In this document: one piece after another, positions 26,167 to 33,866 of the stretch | Numbering within the stretch: position 1 is the stretch's first letter | Layout of the letters: each line of letters starts with the position of its first letter | Assembly: GCA_001603275.1 (NCBI GenBank) | Contig: LUYM01000006.1 | Location: 62,001 to 126,000 of the forward strand | Direction: 5' to 3' | DNA: 64,000 bases | DNA from: Actinomycetales bacterium Actino_02 | GTDB taxonomy: Bacteria > Actinomycetota > Actinomycetes > Propionibacteriales > Propionibacteriaceae | Translations under genes and position numbers: made by a program | The notes under the pieces: model-generated | Database searches by the model: none | The model's input: the letters and a program-made list of their open reading frames with translations, nothing else | Told to the model about the DNA's origin: nothing

Positions 26167-28125
26167 ATGCACTCGTATCTGCAGGTTGTCGGTGCCGACG
26201 ACCCATTGGGTGGCGAGGTCGGCCTACCTGGCGGTGCGCCCGGTTGGCTCCCGCTGGTCGTGTTCTGGCCTGAGGTCGATGAGTCCGTCTTTCGACGGCT
26301 GCAGACCGCCTTCGAGGCGGTCGATCCGGGGTGGCCGTGGTTTGTCGAATGGGCAACGCAGCACGAGGTGATGATCGTCGGTGCTTCGGAGGTTCCGGCG
26401 ACCGTTCGGGTGAGCCCTGAGTGGGTGTCGAGACTGGAATCTGCGGTGCATCGCCTACTGGACGACCCGGAGTCGCGAGCGAGAGCAATTGCGGCGTGCC
26501 AACCCAGCCATGACTGGCGGGCGGTGACGGCCTTCATCACCTGGGCGCGGCACTCCGCACGGTGGGAGACTCTGGAAGCCCTGTGGCTGGGGTGCATCGA
26601 ACCGGCCGCCCAGGTTCCGCATGAACTCCTTCCGCTGTACGCCGACCTTCCGGCGGTGGCTCGTCGGACGGCCCCGCTCCTCACCTGGATGTCCGCGGTG
26701 GCCGAAGCCGAGACGGTGCTTCCGCGGTCTCGTCGGACCGCGGCCTTCCTGGATCGCATCCTTCTCGACTCGGCGATGCTGCATGCGGACTGGGCCACGC
26801 GAGAGGACACCGACACCGCAGTGCTGGCGGGAGTCTTGCGGATGGTCGGTGAACGCTATCTGCCTCCCTCCGGTGGGCCGCTGGAAGCCGCCTGGCGCAC
26901 GAAGCTCGAACTGGATGCCTTCGTGGACGCCCGGTCCCGGGCGGGCCGGCCGCCGCGGCCGCAGGTGCATGCCTTGCTTCGGCTGATGTCGGGACGGTTG
27001 GCGATCATGCGGGCCGATCTCCGTGGGGCGGTGGCGGAGGCGCACTGGGGTGGCGTCTTGGGTGGAGACGCGGGCGCTCGACGCTTTGCCTGGGCAATCG
27101 AGTCGCTCGCCCGCAGCCTGGGCGGACTGGTGAGCGAGCCGGACGACCTGCCGCAGGGCTCTATGCGTCCGCCCGCGGACCATCGTTTCGGAAGCCTGAG
27201 TCAGATGGCTGCTGTGATGGCGGCTCTGGCCCGCGGCCGCGAGTGTCTGCAGGTCCTGGACGAGGCTGGCGCTCAGCGAGCCCTCGCCGAAGTGAGCACA
27301 GAGCTGGCCGGTGTCGCAGGTTCCTGGGCGTCGCGCGCGGGCCTTGAGGCGATGTGCACAGGGATCTGGGGTACCGCCTCCCAAGGCCTGAATCGGTTGC
27401 TCTCGGCTATCGCGGAACAGCCGGTCGGTGCACGGGAGCAGGACGAGCCCATGGGCGGCCTGATGCTGGGCCGAGCGCGTTCCTTCTTGCTGTGCCAATT
27501 GGGTGCCTTCGAGGCTGCGATCGCGTCGACGGACTCGATTCAGGAGCGGCTGCGTGTGCTGCCTCTCGCCCGCACGCTGCTGTGGGCCGGCCGCTTTGGC
27601 CCCGCGGTGCGAGCGATGGATCTGGCCTTGCCGGACCCGGATCTCATGCAGTCGGATCGACTTCAGCTGCTGGTGATCAAGGGAGCCGCCACGGTCCTGG
27701 ACGGCAGCATTACCAGCGACATTGCCAGCGACACGGTTCTCGCCGTCCGCCAGCTTCTCCTCGACCGCAGCTATCTGTCCTTTGCCACGCTGCCCCAGGC
27801 GGCGCGGACGGCAGTGCTCGAGCTGGCAAGCTCATTGGCGGACGATCCGGAGACCGCAGAGCGCTATGCCGAACTTGTCGAGCGGCTTTCGATGACCGTG
27901 GGTGCCAGCACCCGGGCTTCCCTGGTGCAGCTGACCGATCGCGAGGCGGTGTTGCTGCCGCTGCTGGCCGGGGACGCCTCGATCCCGGATCTGGCCCGAG
28001 ACCTGCACGTCTCGGTCAACACCTTGCGCAAGCAGGTCGCCGTGCTGCGCGACAAGTTCCAGGCGTCCACCCGCGCTGAGCTCGTCCGCAAGGCCGGCTC
28101 CTTCGGAGCACTGCGTCAGGACTGA
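26167..28125 (+). CDS. Large LuxR-type transcriptional regulator (no ATPase domain)
   Basis: The 652-residue protein ends with a LuxR-type helix-turn-helix (LTDREAVLLPLLAGDASIPDLARDLHVSVNTLRKQVAVLRDKF, about residues 585-630). The rest is helical and alanine-rich, like the TPR-type middle region of MalT/LAL regulators, but no Walker A motif is present, unlike full-length LAL proteins. GGGGAG lies six bases before the ATG. It stands alone, ended by a hairpin at 28181-28214. Target unknown. Confidence 0.8.
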   Translation: MHSYLQVVGADDPLGGEVGLPGGAPGWLPLVVFWPEVDESVFRRLQTAFEAVDPGWPWFVEWATQHEVMIVGASEVPATVRVSPEWVSRLESAVHRLLDDPESRARAIAACQPSHDWRAVTAFITWARHSARWETLEALWLGCIEPAAQVPHELLPLYADLPAVARRTAPLLTWMSAVAEAETVLPRSRRTAAFLDRILLDSAMLHADWATREDTDTAVLAGVLRMVGERYLPPSGGPLEAAWRTKLELDAFVDARSRAGRPPRPQVHALLRLMSGRLAIMRADLRGAVAEAHWGGVLGGDAGARRFAWAIESLARSLGGLVSEPDDLPQGSMRPPADHRFGSLSQMAAVMAALARGRECLQVLDEAGAQRALAEVSTELAGVAGSWASRAGLEAMCTGIWGTASQGLNRLLSAIAEQPVGAREQDEPMGGLMLGRARSFLLCQLGAFEAAIASTDSIQERLRVLPLARTLLWAGRFGPAVRAMDLALPDPDLMQSDRLQLLVIKGAATVLDGSITSDIASDTVLAVRQLLLDRSYLSFATLPQAARTAVLELASSLADDPETAERYAELVERLSMTVGASTRASLVQLTDREAVLLPLLAGDASIPDLARDLHVSVNTLRKQVAVLRDKFQASTRAELVRKAGSFGALRQD

Positions 28126-28180
28126 CTCCGGCACTGGACAACCTCGGAGAGACGCCTGCATGACTCGTCGGTAGAAGGCG

Positions 28181-28214
28181 AAACGTCCCTCCCGAGTGAT
28201 CGGAAGGGACGTTT
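28181..28214. terminator. Bidirectional hairpin terminator between LuxR-type gene and tRNA-Ser
   Basis: AAACGTCCCTCCCGA (28181-28195) pairs with TCGGAAGGGACGTTT (28200-28214) with one mismatch and a four-base loop. It lies 55 bases after the LuxR-type stop and just beyond the tRNA 3' end on the other strand, so it can end both transcripts. The TTT is short. Confidence 0.75.
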
Positions 28215-28224
28215 GCCCAAGTCA

Positions 28225-28318
28225 TGGCGGAGGTGCGGGGATTTGAACCCCGGATCGGGTTTAAGCCCGAAACCCGCTTAGCAGGCGGGCGCCATAGACC
28301 GGACTAGGCGACACCTCC
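28225..28318 (-). tRNA. tRNA-Ser (anticodon GCU)
   Basis: The minus strand gives acceptor arms GGAGGTG and CACCTCC, discriminator G and an encoded CCA (28225-28227). The anticodon GCT is at 28280-28282, in the loop between CCGCC and GCGGG. The long variable arm and GGTTCAAATCC T-arm are typical of class II tRNA-Ser. It marks the boundary between the accessory left part and the housekeeping right part of the window. Confidence 0.96.
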
Positions 28319-28457
28319 AAGACCGCGCTCAGCCTACAAGGGGGTCGGCACACCGAGCAAAAGGGGACGTCCTGTCCCGCCTCCACGGTCAGGTCGGAAG
28401 CCCTTGGCCGGGCCGGTAGCCTTTATCTGGCCCAACTCACGCAAGGACGAATACCCG

Positions 28458-30071
28458 ATGACCTCCGACAACGGACCTCTCCCGGACGGTTCGCCGCAAC
28501 CTCGGCGCGTCGCGGACGAGACGTCCCCATCTGCATTCGAGTCTGGCGGCGCTGCCCGGCGCATCTCTGATGACCGCAGTTTCGGTGCCTCCCTGGGCTG
28601 GACGGTGGCCGGTGCGGTCATCCCCGGTCTCGGCCTGGTTCGTGGCGGACGTCGGATCATCGGCTCGTTGCTGATCGCCGCGTGGGTGATCGTCGTCGGC
28701 GGGGTTGCCGGCCTGGCCGTCACCAACCGCAAGCTGCTGCTCTCCTTCGCCGTCGATCCGGGGTTCCTGCGCGGTGGGGCGATTGCACTGCTGGTGATCG
28801 CGGTGCTCTGGGTGATCAGCGTCGGGGCCACTCATCTTGTGCTGCGTCCGCGCCCGGCGTCCTGGGGCCAGCGGGCCGCCGGGGCTGCTGTGGTCGGCGC
28901 CCTCTCCTTCGCCGTCGCGGCGCCGATGGCGATGGGCGCCAACTTCGCGGTGACCACGGCGGACGGTCTGGTGGTCTTCAACCAGACCAGCACCACGACG
29001 CCGACCGTCGATGCGGTCGATCCGTGGAAGGACAAGGATCGGCTCAACATCTTGATCCTGGGTGGCGACTCCGGCACCGGCCGTGACATCAAGCTCGGCA
29101 TTCGTCCCGACAGCGTCAGCGTGCTGTCGGTGGACACTCACACCGGTGCGGTCTCCATGTTCAATCTGCCGCGGCAGACCGCGAAGATGCCGTTCCCGAA
29201 GGACTCCAAACTCTACAAGTACTTCCCGAACGGCTTCTACGACGGGTCGAACCCGCTCAACCAGGAGTACGCGCTCAACGCGATCTACAACAACGTGCCG
29301 CACCTGGTTCCCAAGGACGTGCTCGGCAACCCATCCAGCCTGTCCACGGACGCGATGAAGCTCTCGGTCGGTGAGGCGCTCGGGCTGAAGCTTGACTACT
29401 ACGTCCTAGTGAACATGGACGGCTTCAAGGACATCATCAACGCCATCGGCGGCATCACCGTTAACATCAACGACCGGGTGCCGATGGGCGGCAAGAACCC
29501 CAACGGCACTCACCCTGAGGTGAAGCCGTACGACTGGCTGGAGATTGGCCCGAACCAGCACCTGACCGGGCGTCAGGCCTTGTGGTTCGCCCGTGGCCGG
29601 TACCACACCACCGACTACAAGCGGATGTCGCGGCAGCGCTGCGTGATCAATGCGGTCATTCAGCAGGCTGACCCGGCCACGATCCTGACCAAGTACCAGT
29701 CGTTGATTTCGGCGGCCACGAAGACGGTCAGCACTGACGTGCCCAGCAAGCTTCTGCCGGCGCTGGCCGACCTGGCGCTGAACATGAAGGGCAAGCCGAT
29801 CCGCAGCATCCTGCTCAACCAGGATGTCGGCTTCAAGACCTGGGATCCGGACTGGAACCTGGTGCACAAGCTGGTCCAGAAGACGCTGGATGAGGCCGAT
29901 GCGAGCGCGGCGAGTGCGCCGAGTTCGACTGCGACCGCGTCGCCGACCGGCAGCAGCACGTCCAGCCCGACTGGCAGTGCGAGCCCGTCCAGCTCGCCGA
30001 CGGCCACCTCGACGGCCAAGCAGAAGAGCGCCAACCTGAACGACGAGTGCGCTTACCACCCGAACAAGTAG
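28458..30071 (+). CDS. LytR-CpsA-Psr (LCP) family cell-wall glycopolymer ligase
   Basis: The 537-residue protein has a cytoplasmic Ser/Pro-rich N-terminus, about four membrane spans between residues 50 and 160, then an extracellular LCP domain beginning DRLNILILGGDSGTGRD and containing RPDSVSVLSVD, NLPRQTAKMPFP, MDGFKDIINAIGGI and FARGRYHTTDYKRMSRQ, which hold the conserved Asp/Arg residues. A Ser/Thr/Pro-rich tail of about 50 residues ends the protein. ATG 28458 has AAGGA upstream. LCP enzymes attach teichoic-acid-like or arabinogalactan-type polymers to peptidoglycan. The gene lies between two tRNA-Ser genes. Confidence 0.93.
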   Translation: MTSDNGPLPDGSPQPRRVADETSPSAFESGGAARRISDDRSFGASLGWTVAGAVIPGLGLVRGGRRIIGSLLIAAWVIVVGGVAGLAVTNRKLLLSFAVDPGFLRGGAIALLVIAVLWVISVGATHLVLRPRPASWGQRAAGAAVVGALSFAVAAPMAMGANFAVTTADGLVVFNQTSTTTPTVDAVDPWKDKDRLNILILGGDSGTGRDIKLGIRPDSVSVLSVDTHTGAVSMFNLPRQTAKMPFPKDSKLYKYFPNGFYDGSNPLNQEYALNAIYNNVPHLVPKDVLGNPSSLSTDAMKLSVGEALGLKLDYYVLVNMDGFKDIINAIGGITVNINDRVPMGGKNPNGTHPEVKPYDWLEIGPNQHLTGRQALWFARGRYHTTDYKRMSRQRCVINAVIQQADPATILTKYQSLISAATKTVSTDVPSKLLPALADLALNMKGKPIRSILLNQDVGFKTWDPDWNLVHKLVQKTLDEADASAASAPSSTATASPTGSSTSSPTGSASPSSSPTATSTAKQKSANLNDECAYHPNK

Positions 30072-30082
30072 CTCCTACCGAG

Positions 30083-30122
30083 ACGAAGGGGGACGGTTCC
30101 AGACGGAGCCGTCCCTCTTCGT
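30083..30122 (+). terminator. Palindromic repeat acting as terminator after the LCP gene
   Basis: ACGAAGGGGGACGGTTCC and GGAGCCGTCCCTCTTCGT form an imperfect stem around AGAC, followed by TTTG. The hairpin contains the GGGGACGGTTCC repeat core (30089-30100) and begins 12 bases after the LCP stop. It is both a repeat copy and a plausible intrinsic terminator. Confidence 0.78.
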
Positions 30123-30142
30123 TTGTCACCGGGGCTGATCGT

Positions 30143-30220
30143 GGGGACGGTTCCGAGATTTCGCAGCGCAGCTCGCTGACGAGGGGTGGTACGAAATGGA
30201 ACCGTCCCCATTTCGTACCA
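30143..30220. repeat. Head-to-head pair of palindromic repeats
   Basis: GGGGACGGTTCC (30143-30154) and GGAACCGTCCCC (30199-30210) face each other about 44 bases apart. The inner part contains CTCGCTGACGAGGGG, also present between the pair at 49404-49459. The outer part GGTACGAAATGG pairs with CCATTTCGTACC, making a long hairpin just past the 3' end of tRNA-Ser(UGA). Confidence 0.83.
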
Positions 30221-30225
30221 ACGGC

Positions 30226-30313
30226 TGGCGGCGAGGGTGGGATTCGAACCCACGGAGCCTTTCAGCTCGGCCGCTTTCAAGGCGGCTGCACTAGTCCACT
30301 ATGCGACCTCGCC
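30226..30313 (-). tRNA. tRNA-Ser (anticodon UGA)
   Basis: On the minus strand acceptor arms GGCGAGG and CCTCGCC enclose a class II tRNA with anticodon TGA in CCGCCTTGAAAGCGG. A long variable arm (CGAGCTGAAAGGCTCCG) and T-arm GGTTCGAATCC are present. The CCA end is encoded at 30226-30228. Confidence 0.96.
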
Positions 30314-30445
30314 AAGCCAGGACAGCTTATCGGGACGCCTCGCTTTCGCCGAACGCCGCTACCCCGGTCGTGACGTCCGGCGAGGACTGCGCCTGGGCGG
30401 AGGCGTCCGGCGCGTGGGTTGGGACGGACGTGACAGGCTTGGCTC

Positions 30446-31417
30446 ATGCGAGTTGTGAGTGTGACCGCCCCGGGCGGGCCGGAGAACCTGACGATCACCG
30501 AGGCGCCAACCCCTGAGCTGAGGCCGGGTGAGGTGCTGGTGAAGGTGGCCGCCGCCGGGGTGAATCGGGCCGATCTGCTGCAGCGACAGGGCTACTACCC
30601 GCCGCCGGCCGGCACCAGCGAGGTGATCGGCCTGGAGGTCTCGGGCACCATCGCGGCCGTAGCCAACGAGGTGGACGGGTGGGCGCCCGGCGACCCCTGT
30701 GTGGCGCTGCTGGCCGGCGGCGGCTACGCCGAGTACGTCGCAGTGCCGTCCGGGCAGGTGATCACTCCGCCGGCTGGGATCGACCTGATCACGGCGGCCG
30801 GCCTGATCGAGGTCGCGGCCACTGTGGTGTCCAACTTCGACCACGTCCATCTGGTAGCCGGCGAGACCGTGCTGATCCACGGCGGCACCGGCGGCATCGG
30901 CAGCTTCGCGATTCAGTACGCCAAGGCGCTGGGTGCCACGGTGATCACCACGGCCGGTTCCCGGGCCAAGCTCGACCTGTGCCGCGAATTCGGCGCTGAC
31001 CATGCCATCGACTACCACGACGACTGGGCGGCGGCGGTGGCCGAGGCCACCGGGGGCAGGGGCGCCGACGTCATCCTCGACGTGATGGGTGCGGCCTATC
31101 TCGAGCCCAATGTCGCCTCGCTGGCCGTCGATGGACGCCTGGTCGTGATCGGCCTGCAGGGCGGACGCAAGGGCACCCTCGACCTGAACCGGCTGCTCAG
31201 CAAGCGAGCCACGGTGACCGCGACCAGCCTGCGCTTCCGTCCGACCACCCAGAAGGCCGCGATCTGCGCCGCGGTCGCCGAGCGGGTCTGGCCACTGATC
31301 AGCTCCGGCGCGATCCGTCCGGCACCGGAGACCCGGTTCGCCCTGGACGAGGTGGCCCAGGCCCACCGCCAGCTGGAGTCCGGCGACAACATCGGCAAGG
31401 TGCTTCTGGTCGTCTAG
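30446..31417 (+). CDS. NAD(P)H quinone oxidoreductase, PIG3/zeta-crystallin-like
   Basis: The 323-residue medium-chain reductase lacks zinc-binding residues. It has the quinone-oxidoreductase signature AGVNRADLLQRQGYYPPP (38-55), the NADPH-binding loop HGGTGGIGSFAIQ (about 148-160), and C-terminal LDEVAQAHRQLESGDNIGKVLLVV, matching the PIG3-type family. It likely reduces quinones or enones with NADPH in the cytoplasm. It is monocistronic, followed by a palindromic repeat. Confidence 0.92.
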   Translation: MRVVSVTAPGGPENLTITEAPTPELRPGEVLVKVAAAGVNRADLLQRQGYYPPPAGTSEVIGLEVSGTIAAVANEVDGWAPGDPCVALLAGGGYAEYVAVPSGQVITPPAGIDLITAAGLIEVAATVVSNFDHVHLVAGETVLIHGGTGGIGSFAIQYAKALGATVITTAGSRAKLDLCREFGADHAIDYHDDWAAAVAEATGGRGADVILDVMGAAYLEPNVASLAVDGRLVVIGLQGGRKGTLDLNRLLSKRATVTATSLRFRPTTQKAAICAAVAERVWPLISSGAIRPAPETRFALDEVAQAHRQLESGDNIGKVLLVV

Positions 31418-31440
31418 CGATCCCACCCAGAGGCGGCCCC

Positions 31441-31469
31441 GCAGGAAAGGGGACAGTCCCCTCTTCTGC
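31441..31469. repeat. GCAG-AAAGGGGAC/GTCCCCT-CTGC palindrome, family B copy
   Basis: GCAGGAAAGGGGAC and GTCCCCTCTTCTGC are near-perfect inverted arms around a single A. It lies 23 bases after the quinone oxidoreductase stop and could act as a terminator, though no T run follows. The same element recurs at about 33.83, 37.16, 43.38 and 55.28 kb. Confidence 0.82.
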
Positions 31470-31581
31470 GGCGACAGCCACTTCGGCCATCGGGGTCAAT
31501 TGTGTGACGCACACAGCAGAACCCGTTCGGATCCGTGGCCGGCGCGCCTAGACTCGGCGACACCCCGAGAGGAGTCGGCCG

Positions 31582-32700
31582 ATGCAGATCAGCTTCGCCC
31601 CATCCCGACAGTCGAGCGTGGGTATCGAGTGGGAGCTCGGACTGGTCGACCTGTCCTCCGGCGAACTCGCCCCGGCCGGTCAGCAGGTCGTCGAGGCCTG
31701 CCAGGGCGGTCCGCAGGAGCAGATCCGCGGCGAGTACCTGCAAACCATGGTCGAGCTGACTAGCGGCGTCCATCTGCGGGTCGCCGACGCCGTGGACGAT
31801 CTGGCCGAACAGCTCGCCCAGGCGTCCGCTGTGGCGGCGGAGCTCGGTGTCGGGCTGCTCGGCTCGGGCACCCACCCGTTCAGCATCGCGGCAGCCCAGC
31901 CGATCACCCCCGGTGCCCGCTACCAGCGGGTGGCCGAGCGAAATGCCTACTGGGGCAGCCAAATGGCGATCTGTGGGACGCACGTCCACATTGGTGTCGA
32001 CCATCGGAACAAGGCGCTGCCGATCACTGCGGGCCTGGCCCGGTTCTACCCGTACCTGCTGGCGATCAGCTGCTCCTCGCCCTACTGGGAGGGCGCCGAC
32101 TCCGGCTACGCCTCCCAGCGGACGATGCTGTTCCAGCAGCTGGCCACCAACGGGCTGCCCTACCCGATGCAGGATTGGGCGGCCTTCGAGGACTACGCCG
32201 AAGACCTGCTGCGCAGCGGGATGATCAGCCTGCCCGACGAGATCCGCTGGGACGTCCGGCCGTCCCCGAAGTTCGGCACCGTCGAGAACCGGGTGGCCGA
32301 CTCGGTGCCCACCCTGGGTGAGCTCGGCGCGATCGCAGCCCTCACCCAGTGCTTCGTCGAGTTCACCTCGCGCAGCTACATCGCCGACCACACGTTCGAG
32401 GCGCTGCCGCCGTGGCTGGTCAAGGAGAACAAGTGGCGCGCGGCCCGTTATGGCCTGGACGCTGAGGTGATCACGCCGCGGCATGAGAATCCGATCCCGA
32501 TGCGCCAGGGTCTGGCCTTGTGGCTGGAGCGGCTCGAGCCGGTCGCCAAGGACCTCGACTGCACCGCCGAGCTGCACTTCGTCTGGGAGCTGGCCGAGCG
32601 CGGCGTCAGCTACCAGCGCCAGCTGGCCACCGGCAGCCCGCAGGCCGCTTTGCAGCTGCTGCTGGCCGAGACCGGTAGCCGGACGCCCTTCGCCGACTAG
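31582..32700 (+). CDS. GCS2-type carboxylate-amine ligase (YbdK-like glutamate-cysteine ligase family)
   Basis: The 372-residue protein opens with VGIEWELGLVD (13-23), followed by EYLQTMVELTSGVH, THVHIGVDH (about 134-142) and the late ARYGLDAEVITPR, all typical of the GCS2 family. The family forms gamma-glutamyl or related amide bonds using ATP; weak glutamate-cysteine ligase activity is known for E. coli YbdK. GAGAGGAG precedes the ATG. It begins a three-gene operon with an amidotransferase and a gamma-glutamylcyclotransferase, so a role in gamma-glutamyl turnover is likely. Confidence 0.9.
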   Translation: MQISFAPSRQSSVGIEWELGLVDLSSGELAPAGQQVVEACQGGPQEQIRGEYLQTMVELTSGVHLRVADAVDDLAEQLAQASAVAAELGVGLLGSGTHPFSIAAAQPITPGARYQRVAERNAYWGSQMAICGTHVHIGVDHRNKALPITAGLARFYPYLLAISCSSPYWEGADSGYASQRTMLFQQLATNGLPYPMQDWAAFEDYAEDLLRSGMISLPDEIRWDVRPSPKFGTVENRVADSVPTLGELGAIAALTQCFVEFTSRSYIADHTFEALPPWLVKENKWRAARYGLDAEVITPRHENPIPMRQGLALWLERLEPVAKDLDCTAELHFVWELAERGVSYQRQLATGSPQAALQLLLAETGSRTPFAD

Positions 32701-32710
32701 CCTGAGCCGA

Positions 32711-33445
32711 ATGAAGCCCTTCCTGCTGATCGCCACCCGCGACCACGATCAGGCCGCCGCGGACGAGTACCAGGCCGTCCTGAGGCATGCCGGGCTGCGT
32801 CCCGAGGAACTCCAACACCTGCGGCTGGAAGCGGCGCCGATGCCGTCCATCGCGCTGGACGACTACGCCGGCATTCTGCTCGGCGGGAGCTCCTTCAACG
32901 TCTCCGACACCGACAAGTCGCCAGTGCAACTGCGGGTCGAAGCCGAGCTGGGGCAGTTGTTGGACCGGGTGGTGGCGGCCGACGTCCCGTTCCTCGGCAT
33001 GTGTTACGGCATCGGGATCATCGTCGACGCCCTGGGCGGGACGGTCTCCACTGACCACGGCGAGCCGGTGAGTGCGGCCGAGATCCGCCTGACTGCGGCC
33101 GGGCTGGCTGATCCGCTGCTGGCCGGGATCGGCGACAGCTTCCACGCCTTCGTCGCCCACAAGGAGGGCTGCGCCACCGCCCCGTCCGGGGTGGACGTCC
33201 TGGGCGAGGGCTCGGCCGGGCCGCTGCAGCTCATCCGGATCGGACGGCACGTCTACGCCACCCAATTCCATCCCGAACTCGACGCGGACGACCTGGCTAC
33301 CCGAATGAAGATCTATGCCAACGCCGGCTACTTCGCCCCGGACGAGTACGCGGCCCTGGTCGCACAGGCCAAGGCCAGCCCGGTCGACGGGCGGCAGCAT
33401 CTGCTGCTGCGCAACTTCGTCCAGCTCGCCAGGGGGAGCCGATGA
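32711..33445 (+). CDS. Class I glutamine amidotransferase family protein
   Basis: The 244-residue protein has the class I triad: Cys98 in FLGMCYGIG, His187 and Glu189 in ATQFHPELD. It is a stand-alone domain similar to GuaA-N-like hydrolases, with no synthetase fusion. ATG 32711 is ten bases after the ligase stop, and its own stop overlaps the next start (ATGA). It may hydrolyse glutamine or a gamma-glutamyl compound made or used by its neighbours. Confidence 0.9.
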   Translation: MKPFLLIATRDHDQAAADEYQAVLRHAGLRPEELQHLRLEAAPMPSIALDDYAGILLGGSSFNVSDTDKSPVQLRVEAELGQLLDRVVAADVPFLGMCYGIGIIVDALGGTVSTDHGEPVSAAEIRLTAAGLADPLLAGIGDSFHAFVAHKEGCATAPSGVDVLGEGSAGPLQLIRIGRHVYATQFHPELDADDLATRMKIYANAGYFAPDEYAALVAQAKASPVDGRQHLLLRNFVQLARGSR

Positions 33446-33801
33446 GCACGATCGAATGGGTCTTCTCCTACGGCACCTTGCAGCTGCCGGAGGTGCAGCG
33501 GGCGAACTACGGACGCCTGCTGGACGGCGTCGCCGACCAACTGCCCGGCTACCGGACCGAATACCTGGCCATCAGCAATCCCGAGGTGGTCGCGGTCTCC
33601 GGGATCGCCGAGCATCCGGTGGCCCGGCACAGCGGCAACCTTGAGGATCGCGTCCTGGGCACCCGCTACGCCCTGACTCCGGACGAGCTTGTCGCCACCG
33701 ACACCTACGAGTCGGCCGACTACCACCGGGTGCTGGTCGAGCTGGCGTCCGGGGTCTCTGCCTGGCTGTACGTCGCCAGGACTCAGCCCCCGACTCCCTA
33801 G
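33442..33801 (+). CDS. Gamma-glutamylcyclotransferase-like (AIG2/GGCT) protein
   Basis: The 119-residue protein has the family loop FSYGTLQ (8-14), LPGYRTEYLAI, LGTRYALTPDEL and DTYESADYHR, where Glu90 is the likely catalytic acid/base. GGCT enzymes release 5-oxoproline from gamma-glutamyl amines. Its ATG overlaps the amidotransferase stop, so translation is coupled. It completes a small gamma-glutamyl cluster. Confidence 0.9.
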   Translation: MSTIEWVFSYGTLQLPEVQRANYGRLLDGVADQLPGYRTEYLAISNPEVVAVSGIAEHPVARHSGNLEDRVLGTRYALTPDELVATDTYESADYHRVLVELASGVSAWLYVARTQPPTP

Positions 33802-33826
33802 CTGAGGCGACGCGCCCCAGCCCGCG

Positions 33827-33859
33827 CCGCAGAAAAGGGGACAGTCCCCTCTACTGCGG
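33827..33859. repeat. Family B palindrome between convergent genes
   Basis: CCGCAGAAAAGGGGAC and GTCCCCTCTACTGCGG form an almost perfect inverted repeat with a one-base centre. It lies between the convergent ends of the cyclotransferase and beta-lactamase-like genes and may terminate both. Confidence 0.83.
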
Positions 33860-33866
33860 GAGGTGG

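Noticed and set aside
28225-28318. tRNA-Ser(GCU) as an attachment site of a genomic island
   Set aside because: No integrase gene, and I could not find a repeated tRNA 3' end elsewhere in the window, so it is mentioned only as a boundary and not called as an att site.
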